This document shows, piece by piece, positions 48,024 to 58,612 of a DNA stretch of 64,000 nucleotides. Under the pieces are notes generated by a model. It was not told the DNA's origin. It saw nothing but the letters and a program-made list of their open reading frames with translations, and made no database searches. The stretch is from CAWIOX01 sp963837775. Lineage in GTDB: Bacteria > Pseudomonadota > Gammaproteobacteria > Burkholderiales > Burkholderiaceae_D. Each line of letters starts with the position of its first letter. Within the stretch, counting starts at the first letter, position 1. The stretch covers positions 62,001-126,000 of the forward strand of contig CAWIOX010000032.1 in assembly GCA_963837775.1 (NCBI GenBank), written 5' to 3'. A program made the translations under genes and the position numbers.

Positions 48024-49141
48024 TTAGAGCAACACCATATTGTCGCGGTGAATCAGTTCGGGACCCTCGACAAAGCCCAGGATCGACTCGATTTCTGACG
48101 GACGGGCGGCGCATGATGCGGCGCGCCTCCGAACTGCCGATAATTGGTTATGCCGCGCGCAATCGCACGTCCTGCTTCATCGCTACAGGTAATCACATCG
48201 CCACGGCCGAAATCGCCCGCAGACCTGCAACACCCCGATCGGCAACAGTGATTTACCTTCTGTCGTCAGCTTCTGACCGCGCCATCATCCAGCATGACAT
48301 GACCAGCAGTCTGCAAATGATCGGCCATCCATTGCTTGCGTGCCGTCAGTTGCCCGGTCTGGGCGGTAAGCTGGGTACCGATGGCTTCGCCAGCGGCCAG
48401 GCGGATCAAAACATTTTCTTCGCGGCCCCAGGCAATGACCGTATGCGCGCCGGAAGTTGCGGCACGTTTGGCCGCCAGTATCTTGGTCAGCATGCCGCCA
48501 CGCCCGATACTGCTGCCGGCACCGCCGGCCATTGCCTCCAGCGCCAGATCGCCGGCTTTCGCTTCGTGTACGAACAGCGCATCGGATCCTTGCGCGGGTC
48601 GGCAGTGTACAAGCCGCTCTGGTCGGTCAAGATGATCAGCGCATCGGCCTCGATCAGATTGGCCACCAGGGCACCCAGGGTATCGTTATCGCCGAACTTG
48701 ATTTCATCGGTGACGACCGTATCGTTTTCATTGATGATCGGACCACGCCGAGACGCAACAAGGTAAACAGGGTCGAACGCGCATTCAGATAGCGCTCACG
48801 GTCCGCCAGATCGGCATGCGTCAGCAAGACTTGTGCGGTGCGCAAGTGATGCGCGCGAAAACTGGTTTCGTAAATTTGCGCCAGCCCCATTTGCCCGACT
48901 GCAGCGCATGCCTGCAACTCATGAATGCCGGTCGGGCGCTTCTCAAAGCCCAGAGCGCTGCATGCCTTCGGCAATGGCGCCGGAACTGACCAGCACCACT
49001 TCTTGCCCAGCGTCGCAACTGCGCAATTTGCGCGGCCCATTTGGCAATGGCGGCATGATCCAGCCCCTTGCCATCATTGGTGACAAGGGATGAACCGACT
49101 TTAATGATCAGGCGTTTGGCTTTTTGAATGACGGAATTCAT
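48024..49141 (-). CDS. proB: Glutamate 5-kinase (multiple frameshifts)
   Basis: First step of proline synthesis. Segments in three frames join to a normal product: MNSVIQKAKRLIIKVGSSLVTNDG (N-terminal kinase motif), ...LGFEKRPTGIHELQACAAVGQMGLAQIYE, ...ERYLNARSTLFTLLRLGVV, ENDTVVTDEIKFGDNDTLGALVA, the ATP region GGMLTKILAAKRAATSGAHT and the C-terminal PUA-like part ending RDNMVLL (TAA at 48024). At least five breaks occur (near 49010, 48735, 48600, 48265, 48095). The full reconstruction is about 372 aa, as expected. It lies upstream of CNP1 and downstream of obgE, as in other Burkholderiales. It is a severely broken reading in this sequence, but the neighbouring essential genes are equally broken. 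Confidence 0.85.
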
Positions 49142-49292
49142 GCTTGTATTGGTGACGACCAGTGCAATATGATGTGTATAGATAAGAGTTGGACATGCAG
49201 CATGCATGGCCTGAGCGATCTGATAACAGCGAATAACGGCGGCTGCGGCACATGCGTCCCCGCTGTCATTCCGATGCGTCTAAAACTGTAGC

Positions 49293-50402
49293 TTAATCGA
49301 TGATCTTGAAACGCGGATCGTCCGGATCGATCGAGGCAATGCCGCGCGCTTCCTCGGTCATCTGCGTCTCTTCCGCGCGGTACTCTGCCTGGCGCTTCTC
49401 TTCCAGATGCATGTAAATCGCATTGACCAGCTCCTCGCAACCTTCGCGATTCAGCGCGGAAATTTCAAATACCGGGCCCTTCCAGCCAAAGCGCTTGACG
49501 AAATCCTTAACGCGTTTCTTACGCTCGTCTTCCGGCACCATATCGAGCTTGTTCAACACCAGCCAGCGTGGCTTGTCGTACCAGCGATTCATCGTACTTC
49601 TTCAATTCCTTGACCATCGCCTTCGCTTCCTTGACCGGATCGACGGTCGTCGAATGGCGCCAGATCCACGATATGCAGCAACAAACCGGTGCGCTGCAAA
49701 TGCCGCAGAAACTGATGTCCCAGACCGGCGCCTTCTGCCGCGCCTTCGATCAGGCCGGGAATGTCGGCAATCACGAAACTTTTCTCGTGGCTAACGCGCA
49801 CCACGCCCAGATTCGGGTGCAGCGTGGTGAACGGATAATCGGCAATTTTCGGCCGCGCATTGGACACCGCCGTAATGAAGGTCGATTTACCGGCATTCGG
49901 CATGCCCAGCAAACCGACATCGGCCAGCACTTTCAGCTCCAGCCGCAATTCGCGCCGCTCGCCTTCTTTGCCATCGCCTTTTTGACGTGGCGCACGGTTG
50001 GTCGAAGATTTAAAATGGATATTGCCCCAGCCGCCTTCGCCGCCTTTGGCCAGCAAGACCTGCTGGCCATGTTCGGTCAGATCGGCGATCGACTTCGCCG
50101 TTGTTATGATCGATAATCAGGGTGCCGACCGGCATGCGCAGCATGATGTCGTCCGCGCCCTTGCCGTAGCAGTCGGCGCCGCGGCCGTTTTCGCCGTCAT
50201 GCGCCTTGTGCAGCTTGGAAAAGCGAAAGTCGACCAGCGTATTGATGTTGCGGTCCGCCACGGCATAGATGCTGCCGCCCTTGCCGCCATCGCCGCCATC
50301 AGGGCCGCCGAACGGCCTGAATTTTTCACGGCAAAAAGAGGCGACGCCGTTGCCGCCATCGCCAGCAATGACTTCAATTTTTGCTTCGTCGATAAACTTC
50401 AT
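49293..50402 (-). CDS. obgE: GTPase Obg/CgtA (three frameshifts)
   Basis: Essential ribosome-associated GTPase. N-terminal Obg fold MKFIDEAKIEVIAGDGGNGVASFCREKF with the glycine-rich GPDGGDGGKGG. G domain: VGLLGMPNAGKSTFITAVSNARPKIADYPFTTLHPNLGVV (P-loop and switch I), ADIPGLIEGAAEGAGLGHQFLRHLQR and NKLDMVPEDERKKRV (NKxD). Frames change near 50092 (extra C), 49653 and 49583. The reconstructed protein is about 370 aa. It lies downstream of rplU-rpmA. A second copy cannot be excluded, but the breaks look like assembly errors. Confidence 0.92.
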
Positions 50403-50424
50403 GTTTGTGCCGCCAAAAAACTAA

Positions 50425-50449
50425 AAAGGCTCTACCTGGCAGAGCCTTT
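50425..50449 (-). terminator. Terminator of the rplU-rpmA unit
   Basis: On the minus strand AAAGGCTCT and AGAGCCTTT form a 9-bp stem around a 7-nt loop, followed by TTAGTTTTTT. It lies 54 bp after the rpmA stop and before the obgE start, so obgE expression beyond it may depend on read-through or its own promoter. Confidence 0.8.
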
Positions 50450-50502
50450 CGATTGAAGGCTTGCGCCTTACATTGCGTGCTGAATACGTTATTAAACGAT
50501 GC

Positions 50503-50759
50503 TTACGCAGGTACTACGGTCACAAAGTGACGCTGCAGCGCGCCTTTGATTGCGAACTTCACGTTGCCGTCGACCAGCGCGAACAGGGTGTGATCCTTGC
50601 CCATGCCGACATTTTCGCCCGGGTGCACTTGGTGCCGCGTTGACGAATGATGATGCCGCCGGCATTGATTGCTTGGCCGCCGTATACTTTGACGCCAAGT
50701 CGTTTTGACTCGGAATCACGACCGTTACGCGTAGTGCCGCCGCCTTTTTTATGTGCCAT
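50503..50759 (-). CDS. rpmA: 50S ribosomal protein L27 (one frameshift)
   Basis: About 86 aa. It begins MAHKKGGGTTRNGRDSESKRLGVKVYGGQ and continues AGGIIIRQRGTK, then loses frame near 50632 (AAGTGC where AAGGTGC is expected). The next frame gives VHPGENVGMGKDHTLFALVDGNVKF and ends FVTVVPA. Essential ribosomal protein near the peptidyl-transferase centre. A one-base loss is the simplest cause. rplU lies directly upstream. Confidence 0.95.
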
Positions 50760-50799
50760 TTCAGACTCCTTGGTATCTGGTTAGCTCGTTCAACGCTAA

Positions 50800-51112
50800 T
50801 TAAGCGTTGATCGAGACGATTTGCAATTCGGTGTAGTTTTGACGATGGCCTTGATGCTTCTGGTAATGCTTGCGGCGCCGCATCTTGAAAATCTTCACCT
50901 TATCGTGGCGACCATGCGCCAAAACCGTAGCCAGGACCGTAGCACCTTCGACCAAGGGCGCACCAAACTTGATGGTGTCGCCTGCGCCCACTGCGAGCAC
51001 TTGATCTAAGCGTGATTTCGGATCCAATGTCTGCCGGTATCTGTTCTACTTTGAATTTTTCGCCAGCGACAACTTTATATTGTTTGCCACCGGTTTTTAT
51101 GACCGCGTACAT
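50800..51112 (-). CDS. rplU: 50S ribosomal protein L21 (one frameshift)
   Basis: About 103 aa. It begins [30 protein letters not shown] and ends [26 protein letters not shown], both L21 signatures. The frame breaks near 51010: EITL is followed by RSSAR in one frame and by [20 protein letters not shown] in the next, consistent with one extra A. It leads the rplU-rpmA operon and has a consensus sigma-70 promoter at 51195-51223. Confidence 0.96.
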
Positions 51113-51517
51113 GTGAAACCTCATCAATTGATTAAAGGACTTTTTCCCCGCCGCAATGCACTTTAAAACGCCTGCTGAATCGGGAAAACCGCGAATTATA
51201 CATGGACTTGGGCTAACGGTCAAAATCAGTCAAAGCAATTACCAGCAAAAATCGCGACAGATAGCCGCGCCCCATCGGCGCAATCTCTACAGTGCCGCAT
51301 GTATTTCAAGTATGCTGCAATATATCGAAAACGGGTAGGCATAATCGAAATTCACCATACTCCATGATATTAACGTCAACAGCAATGGATCGCCACATCA
51401 GAAAACTGGACGATAGCATCCACAACGAAATTGCCACCGCATCTTGACTACGATCTCATCGCAACCGATATTGTCATCGTATAATCCGGTCAATTGAAGA
51501 TTTTTACAGGTTTCACC
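51113..51517. other. Divergent rplU/ispB intergenic region (~405 bp)
   Basis: Contains the rplU promoter (51195-51223). The ispB-proximal half (51300-51515) is A+T-rich with no recognised promoter. I see no small RNA or repeat copy with confidence. Confidence 0.6.
51195..51223 (-). promoter_or_regulatory. Sigma-70 promoter for rplU-rpmA
   Basis: On the minus strand TTGACC (51223-51218), a 17-bp spacer and TATAAT (51200-51195). Near-perfect consensus, about 80 bp before the rplU start. Confidence 0.88.
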
Positions 51518-52501
51518 TTGTCTACCGCAACCGACCACTCGCTCAACACAGCTCGCTACACGATTAGCGCCGACATGGATGCTGTCAATCGCGGTCATCC
51601 GGCGCGACTGCATTCCGAGTCCCGCTGGTCAACCAGATCGCGCGAATACATCATCAGCGCCGGCGGCAAGCGCATCCGGCCGCAACTGGTGTTGCTGTTT
51701 GCCAATGCGTACGGCTATCGCGGCACGCACCATCATGAACTGGCCGCCGTGGTCGAATTCATCCATACCGCGACGCTGCTGCATGACGACGTGGTGGACG
51801 AATCCTCGCTGCGGCGTGGCGCAAGACCGCCAATGCGCTGTTCGGCAATGCAGCCTCGGTGCTGGTCGGCGATTTCCTGTATTCGCGCGCATTCCAGATG
51901 ATGGTCGCGGTCGACGACATGCGCGTCATGCAGATCCTGGCCGATGCGACCAATGTCATTGCCGAAGGCGAAGTGCTGCAATTGCTGAATATGCATGACC
52001 CGGACGTCACCGAAGAACGCTACCTGCAAGTGATTCGCTCCAAAACCGCCAAGCTGTTTGAGGCGGCGGCGCAACTGGGCGCGCTGATCGCCGGCGCCAT
52101 CGACGACGAGATCGAAGCCGCCGCCGAATACGGCCGCTCGCTGGGCACCGCCTTCCAGCTGATCGACGACGTGCTGGATTATTCCGGCAATGCGGCGGAC
52201 ATCGGCAAGAACGTCGGCGACGACCTGCGCGAAGGCAAGCCGACGTTGCCGCTGATTTACCTGATGCAGCACGGCACGCCGGAACAGCGCGAACTGGTGC
52301 GCACCTGCATAGAAAATGGCGACGAACAGCATTTCGACGCCATGTTGGAAGCAGTCACCACGTCCGGCGCGCTGCAATACACCCGGCAGCAAGGCCGCAG
52401 CAAGCGGCGCAAAGCGCAGGCAGCAATTGCGTCTCTGCCGATAGGCGATTCAAAAATTCTTTGCTACAATTATGCGCTTTGCAGTCGACCGCAATCATTG
52501 A
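51518..52501 (+). CDS. ispB: Octaprenyl/polyprenyl diphosphate synthase (several frameshifts)
   Basis: Trans-isoprenyl diphosphate synthase making the ubiquinone side chain. First Asp-rich motif: LLHDDVVDESSLRRG. Second: LIDDVLDYSGNAADIGKNVGDDLREGKPTLPL. The YIISAGGKRIRPQLVLL block is also typical. Frame changes occur near 51635, 51647, 51830, and twice near the C-terminus (about 52390 and 52480), after which the product ends FAVDRNH at TGA 52499-52501. The start is TTG 51518 (MSTATDHS) with AGG upstream. Reconstructed length is about 327 aa. tRNA-Pro begins 35 bp downstream. Confidence 0.92.
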
Positions 52502-52536
52502 CAACGCGTGATATCTCAAGTCATCATATCGCACAT

Positions 52537-52613
52537 CGGGGTGTAGCTTAGCCTGGTAGAGCGCTACGTTCGGGACGTAGAGGCCGGAGGTTCGAATCCT
52601 CTCACCCCGACCA
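52537..52613 (+). tRNA. tRNA-Pro, anticodon CGG
   Basis: 77-nt cloverleaf with encoded CCA. The acceptor arm CGGGGTG pairs with CACCCCG. The D arm is GTAGCTTAGCCTGGTAGAGC. The anticodon stem CTACG/CGTAG encloses loop TTCGGGA (anticodon CGG), and the T arm carries GGTTCGAATC. Confidence 0.96.
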
Positions 52614-52654
52614 ATCTTGCTTATGCAATTACTTTACGCTGATCTCTCACCTCC

Positions 52655-54029
52655 TTGGATGCCGTCCCCTTATGGGCGCAACTGCTTGCGCTCGCTGTCC
52701 TGATACTCTTTCCGCGTTTTTCTCAATGACCGAAACGGCCCTGATGGCCGCCAACCGCCATCGGCTGCGCCATCTGGCAAACGCGGCAGCAAGCGCGCCG
52801 TTACCACGTTATGGCTGCTGAACGCACCGACAAAGTATTGTCACTGATCCTGATCGGCAATACGCTGATCAATGCGCTGGCCACCGCGCTGGTGACCGCG
52901 ATCGCCATTACCACGTTCGGCAATGAGGAAAAGGTGCTCACGATCGCCACCGGCGCCGTCGCCTTCCTGCTGATCGTGTTTGCGGAAATCTTCCCCAAGG
53001 TGATCGGCGCAACCTATCCGGAACGCATCATATTGCCGGCGAGCTTTGTGCTGAAACCGCTGATGACATTGCGAAACCTGCTATCTGGTTTGTCAACCTG
53101 TTCGTATCGGCGCTATTAAGGATGTTCCGCATCAAGACTGGCAGCACGCGACGAGCAGCGACTGTCGCCGGAAGAGTTGCGCTCCATCGTGCTGGAAGGC
53201 GGCAATTTCATCCCGCAAAAGCACAAGAGCATCTTGCTCAACCTGTTTGACCTGGAAACAATTTCGGTCGAAGATGTGATGACGCCGCGCGCGCAGATCG
53301 AAGCCTGAATCTGTCCGTGCCAGTTGAAGAAATCAAACATCAACTCGCGACCTGCTATCACAACAAACTGCCGGTGTATGAAGGCGAGATCAATAAAATT
53401 GCCGGCATCCTGCATATGCGCAAGGCGATCGCCTGCTCAACCAGGAGGAGGAACTGACGGTCGAGCATTTCCGCGCATTGCTGACACCACCTTATTTCAT
53501 CCCGCAAGATACCGGCGTATTCACCCAGATGCAGTATTTCCAGGAAAACCATGAGCGACTCGGCATCATCGTCGATGAATACGGTGAAGTGCAGGGTCTG
53601 GTGACGCTGGACGACATCATCGAGGAAATGATCGGTGAATTCACGACCTCGACCCCGGGCGCCGCGCGAGCCGACAGCTTCGGCTGGGATGCCAGGGTGA
53701 GTGCATGCTTGAAGGCACCACACATGCGCGAAATCAACAAGCGCCTCGGCTTACATTTCCCGCTCGATGGCCCGAAAACGTTGAACGGCTTGCTACTGGA
53801 ATTGCTGCAGGACATCCCGGAAGCGAATGTCAGCGTGAAGATTGCCAATTGCGTCATCGAGATCGTCCAAGTGCAGAATCAGGCAATCAAGGTTGTGAAG
53901 TTGATTCGTCCAACGGCACAAGAAAACCAACATCAAAAAGTGATGTTTTGCAAAATAAAGTATCGCCAAACGCCCTATTCAGAACTGCAGACGACAATTC
54001 CTTTACAAATCAGATGCCTAGAGGCATGA
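52655..54029 (+). CDS. HlyC/CorC-type (CNNM/CBS) membrane protein (many frameshifts)
   Basis: Fragments in all three frames join into a CNNM transmembrane domain (SAFFSMTETALMAANRHRLRHLA; SLILIGNTLINALATALVTAIA; VLTIATGAVAFLLIVFAEIFPKVIGATYPE), then cytoplasmic CBS pairs (SPEELRSIVLEGGNFIPQKHKSILLNLFDLETISVEDVMTPR; GIIVDEYGEVQGLVTLDDIIEEMIGEF) and a CorC/HlyC C-terminal domain (EINKRLGLHFPLDGPKTLNGLLLELLQDIPE). About eight breaks (52700-53700). The start (TTG 52655, LDAVPLWAQLL) and exact stop (54029, possibly earlier) are uncertain. The family takes part in Mg2+/Co2+ efflux or homeostasis. Confidence 0.82.
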
Positions 54030-54077
54030 TCTGAAGCCATTTCCTGTGCGATTAGCGTTACTTGCAGCTGAATATCT

Positions 54078-55793
54078 ATGGCGGCGACCTCCCCCAATAC
54101 GGCCTCAAGCATGCCGATGTCCGGACTGGCGCGTTCACTCTTGCAAGCGGCCGCCTGCGACCGCACAGGCGGAAAGCTCAGCAAGAAAGCGGCCAGCGAA
54201 AAAATCCCGTTGATCGATGCGCTGCTGCAAAGGCCATCGACACCCGCGCGCTGGCCGTCTTCTGCTCTGAGACTTTCGGTTATCCGATGATGGATTTTTC
54301 CGCGTTCAACATCAATCCTGCCTGAAAAGGCCATAGATGCCAAGCTGATGCAGAGCCAGCGCGTGATGGCGTTGGCCAAGCGCGGCAACAAGGTATCGGT
54401 CGCGATCTCGGACCCGACCAATACCCAGGCGCTGGACCAGATCAAGTTCCAGACCGAAATCGACGGTCGAACCGGTGATCGTCCACCATGATCTGCTCCT
54501 GCAACTAATAGAAAAACTAGGCCAGAGCGCCGAGCAAAATCTGAACGAATTGATCGGCGACGATCTCGACATCGACTTCATGGAAGCCGATACTGCGGCG
54601 CCAGCCGATGCCGCCAGCACCGACATCGATGACGCGCCGGTGGTGCAATTCCTGCAAAAAATCTTGCTCGACGCCATCAATATGGGCGCGTCCGACGTGC
54701 ATTTCGAACCGTTTGAGAAGTATTACCACATCCGTTTCCGGGTCGACGGCATATTGCGCGAAGTAGCCCAGCCGCCGCTGGCGATCAAGGAAAAGCTGGC
54801 TTCGCGCATCAAGGTCATTTCCAGGCTCGACATTTCCGAAAAGCGCGTGCCGCAGGATGGCCGCATGAAACTGGTGCTGTCGAAGACCCGCGCGATCGAT
54901 TTCCGGGTCAGCACCCTGCCGACCCTGTTTGGCGAAAAAATCGTCATGCGTATCCTGGATGCGACCCAAGCACAGATGGGCATCGATGCGCTGGGTTACG
55001 AGCCTGACCAAAAAGAAATCCTGATGAACGCCATCCAGCGTCCTTACGGCATGGTGCTGGTGACCGGCCCGACCGGTTCGGGCAAGACCGTTTCACTGTA
55101 TACCTGCCTGAATGTCCTCAACAAGCCCGGCATCAACATCTCGACTGCAGAAGATCCGGCCGAGATCAACTTGCCCGGCGTGAACCAGGTCAATGTCAAC
55201 GACAAGGCCGGCCTGACCTTTGCAGTTGCGCTGAAGTCATTCCTGCGCCAGGATCCGGACATCATCATGGTCGGCGAGATCCGTGACCTGGAAACCGCTG
55301 ACATCGCCATCAAGGCGGCGCAAACCGGCCACATGGTGTTTTCCACGCTGCACACCAACGACGCGCCGTCGACATTGACGCGCCTGATGAACATGGGCGT
55401 GGCGCCTTTCAACATTGCATCCTCGGTCATCCTGATTACCGCGCAGCGGCTGGCACGGCGCCTATGCAACTGCAAACAGCCGACCGAAATTCTCGATGCC
55501 GTATTGATTAGGCCGGCTTCAAGGAAGACGAGCTGGACGGCAGCTGGCAGCCCTACAAGCCGGTCGGCTGCGAACGCTGCAACGGCAGCGGCTACAAGGG
55601 CCGGGTCGGCATTTATCAGATCATGCCGATTACGGAAGAAATCGAACGCATCATTCTTGCCAACGGCAGCGCGCCGGAAATCGAACGGCAAGCCAAGCTG
55701 GAAGGGGTAAGATCTTTGCGCGAGTCAGGCCTGATGAAGGTCAGGCAGGGACTGACCAGCCTGGAAGAAATTCTCGGCTGCACCAACGAATAA
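54078..55793 (+). CDS. pilB: Type IV pilus assembly ATPase PilB (about four frameshifts)
   Basis: Motor ATPase driving pilus extension. N-terminal MshEN-like part (EKIPLIDALL..., FGYPMMDFSAF). Core: ASDVHFEPFEKYYHIRFRVDG, Walker A GPTGSGKTVSLYTCL, Asp box DPDIIMVGEIRDLETADIAIKAAQTGHMVFSTLHTN, and the zinc-site CNC...CERCNGSGYKGRVGIY. The largest clean frame is 54475-55495. Breaks lie near 54230, 54315, 54465 and 55505. TAA at 55791. It is followed by pilC after 15 bp. Reconstructed length is about 570 aa. Confidence 0.92.
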
Positions 55794-55808
55794 ACAAGGA
55801 GACAAAGC

Positions 55809-57043
55809 ATGGCAACCGCATCACGCAAAGCCGCAAGCGCGCGCCAGTGAAAGAGTCGATCTTTGCCTGGGAAGGCAAGGACAAGACGGGAAAAATCGGT
55901 CCGCGGCGAAATGCGTGCCGGCGGCGAAGCGGTCGTCAACGTGACATTGCGGCGCCAGGGCATCCTGGTCACAAAGATCAAGAAAAAAACCTTCCGCAGC
56001 GGCAAGAAAATACCGAAAAGGACATCTCGCTATTCACCCGTCAATTGGCCACCATGATGAAAGCCGGCGTCCCGCTGCTGCAATCGTTCGACATCGTGGC
56101 CAAGGGGCAATGCCAATCCGTCCGTATCCAAACTGATCCAGGATATCCGCGCCGACGTCGAAACCGGTATCCAGCCTGAATCAGGCCTTCCGAAAATTCC
56201 CGCTGTATTTCGACCCGCTGTTCTGCAATCTGGTTGGCGCCGGCGAACAGGCCGGTATTCTGGAAGACTTGCTGACGCGGCTGGCGGTCTACAAGGAAAA
56301 AACCATCGCCATCAAGGGCAAGATCAAATCGGCGATGTTTTATCCGGTCTCCATCCTGGTGGTCGCCTTTGTCGTTACGGCCGTGATCATGATCTGGGTG
56401 GTGCCCGCATTCAAGGATGTATTCAAGAGCTTTGGTGCGGACCTGCCGGCGCCGACTCTGTTCGTGATGGCGATTTCCGATTTTTTCGTTAAATATTGGT
56501 ACATCATTTTCGGCGTCATTTTCGTCGGCCTGTATTTTTCTTCCAGGCCTGGCAAGCGTTCGCCAAAGGTGCAGCGATTCATGGATACCGCCTTGCTCAA
56601 GGCGCCCATTTTCGGTGAAGTGATACGCAAGGCCACCATCGCCCGCTGGACCAGAACGCTGGCCACCATGTTCGCCGCCGGCGTGCCGCTGGTTGAGTCG
56701 CTTGATTCGGTCGGCGGCGCCGCCGGCAATTCGTCTATCTCGATGCCACCAGGAAAATCCAGAGCCGAAGTCAGTACCGGCACCAGCCTGACCGTCGCCA
56801 TGCAGAATGCCGATGTTTTTCCCGAACATGGTGACGCAGATGGTCTCGATCGGCGAAGAATCCGGCGCGCTGGATCAGATGCTGGGCAAGGTTGCCGATT
56901 TTTATGAAGCCGAAGTCGATGATGCAGTGGATGCGATGTCGAGCCTGATGGAGCCGCTCATCATGGTGATTTTGGGCGTACTGATTGGCGGTCTGGTGAT
57001 CGCCATGTACTTGCCTATCTTCAAATTGGGGTCGGTGGTCTGA
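55809..57043 (+). CDS. pilC: Type IV pilus inner-membrane protein PilC (several frameshifts)
   Basis: GspF-family platform protein. AGGAG precedes ATG 55809. Pieces: VKESIFAWEGKDKTGKI, VNVTLRRQGILVTKIKKKTFR, TRQLATMMKAGVPLLQSFDIV, membrane helices in ILVVAFVVTAVIMIWVVPAF and YIIFGVIFVGLYF, ARWTRTLATMFAAGVPLVESL, then MVSIGEESGALDQMLGKVADFYE and the C-terminal MEPLIMVILGVLIGGLVIAMYLPIF. Breaks near 55845, 55900, 56010, 56105, 56160, 56745 and 56820. Reconstructed ~410 aa. Its stop overlaps the pilD start (TGATG). Confidence 0.9.
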
Positions 57044-57909
57044 TGCTGGATATTTTCTTTTTTGCAGCGCCCGGCGACCTGCCGAGCGCTGCATTGGCAG
57101 GCCTGTTTGGCCTGTTGATCGGCAGCTTTCTGAACGTGGTCATTCATCGCATGCCAAAGATGATGCAGCAGGAATCAGACAATTATGTTGCCCATGAAAG
57201 CGGCTAAGCCACTACCGCATACCGAACCCTTCAACCTGATGCTGCCACGCTCTGCCTGCCCGCAGTGCGGGCACCAGATCACTGCGCTGGAGAACATTCC
57301 GGTTGTCAGCTATCTCGTCTTGCGCGGCAAATGCTCCGGATGTAAAACACCGATTTCTGTGCGTTACCCGATCATCGAACTGCTGACAGGGACCTTGTCC
57401 GCCTTTCTGATATGGCGTTTCGGCAGTGGACTGGCCGGTCTCGCCACATTGATATTCGCCTATCTGCTGATCGCGATGACCTTCATCGACGCAGACACAC
57501 AGCTGTTGCCTGACGACCTGACCTTGCCGCTGTTATGGCTCGGCTTATTGGTCAACCTGCAGGCCACTTTCGTGCCATTATCAGACGCGGTCATTGGTGC
57601 GGCGGCTGGCTATCTCTCCTTATGGTCGATTTACTGGCTCTTCAAGCTCGTCACAGGCAAGGAAGGGATGGGTTATGGTGATTTCAAGCTGTTGGCGGCG
57701 CTAGGTGCATGGCTGGGCTGGAGCATACTGCCCTCATCCTGTTGCTGTCTTCGGTAGTCGGCGCCATCGTCGGGATTTGCCTGATTGTCTTTAACAAGCG
57801 TGGACGCGACAACCCGATCCCTTTCGGCCCCTACCTGGCAGCTGCCGGCATGATCGCGCTGCTGTATGGCAAACCCATTGCGCACCATGCGCTAGGTTTT
57901 TTAATTTAA
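57043..57909 (+). CDS. pilD: Prepilin peptidase PilD (two frameshifts)
   Basis: Bifunctional prepilin leader peptidase/N-methyltransferase, ~288 aa. N-terminal LLIGSFLNVVIHRMP; zinc-type Cys pairs in SACPQCGHQI and GKCSGCKTPISVRYP; the aspartic-protease sites FIDADTQLLPD and GKEGMGYGDFKLLAALGAWLGW. It breaks near 57190 (...NYVAHESG / KPLPHTEPFNLML) and 57728 (WLGWS / LPLILLLSSVVG). It completes the pilBCD set, and coaE follows after 6 bp. Confidence 0.93.
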
Positions 57910-57915
57910 GTTCAG

Positions 57916-58545
57916 ATGATTTCCACTGAACAATTTTCGGTAGGCCTGACCGGTGGCATCGGCAGCGGCAAGACCACGGTAGCCAATATGTTTGCCGCGC
58001 GTGGTGCCGCCATCATCGACACCGACCTGATCGCACATCAATTGTGTGCCTCGGGAGGGGCGGCAATCCCGGATATCCGCGCGCAATTCGGCGCCTCCTT
58101 CATTACTCCTGAAGGGGCGATGGATCGGGCCAGGATGCGGGAACATGTATTTGCCGATCCCGCTGAAAAGAAACGGCTGGAATCCATCCTGCATCCGTTG
58201 ATACGCGCTGAAACCGAGCGCGCTGCGCGGCAGGCACAGGGCATTTACACGATATTCGTGGTACCGCTGCTGATTGAATCGGGCAACTGGATACAACGCG
58301 TATCCCGCGTGCTGGTAATCGATTGCCCCGAATCGCTCCAGATTGAACGCGTGATGGCACGCAATGGTTTGGTCGAAACACAAGTCCGTGCCATCATGCT
58401 GCAACAGGCATCGCGTGCAGACCGATTAGCCGCCGCCGATGATGTCATTACCAATGACGGCGATGCCGCAACGCTGGCGCCACAAGTCGATCGCTTGCAC
58501 CATTTATATGCTGCCTTGGCTGGCGGCAGGTCCGGCAAACCGTAG
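57916..58545 (+). CDS. coaE: Dephospho-CoA kinase
   Basis: 209-aa P-loop kinase for the last step of CoA synthesis. Walker A GLTGGIGSGKTTVANMF, the CoA-binding DTDLIAHQL and the lid region RNGLVETQVRAIMLQQASRADRLAAADDVI are all present. Complete and unshifted. It follows pilD directly and precedes zapD, the widespread pilD-coaE-zapD-yacG order of beta/gammaproteobacteria. Confidence 0.96.
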   Translation: MISTEQFSVGLTGGIGSGKTTVANMFAARGAAIIDTDLIAHQLCASGGAAIPDIRAQFGASFITPEGAMDRARMREHVFADPAEKKRLESILHPLIRAETERAARQAQGIYTIFVVPLLIESGNWIQRVSRVLVIDCPESLQIERVMARNGLVETQVRAIMLQQASRADRLAAADDVITNDGDAATLAPQVDRLHHLYAALAGGRSGKP

Positions 58546-58612
58546 TAACGTTTGTAATTTGACGCAGCATCGTTCAGAATCACACCATAATGCCTATTTC
58601 CGGGACCCTACT

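Noticed and set aside
52490..52536. Consensus tRNA-Pro promoter
   Set aside because: TTGACA is present at 52498-52503 but no acceptable -10 lies at 16-18 bp; not strong enough to annotate.
53975..57909. pilB, pilC and pilD as true pseudogenes
   Set aside because: Neighbouring essential genes (obgE, rplU, rpmA, ispB) have the same type and density of indels; a common sequencing cause is simpler.
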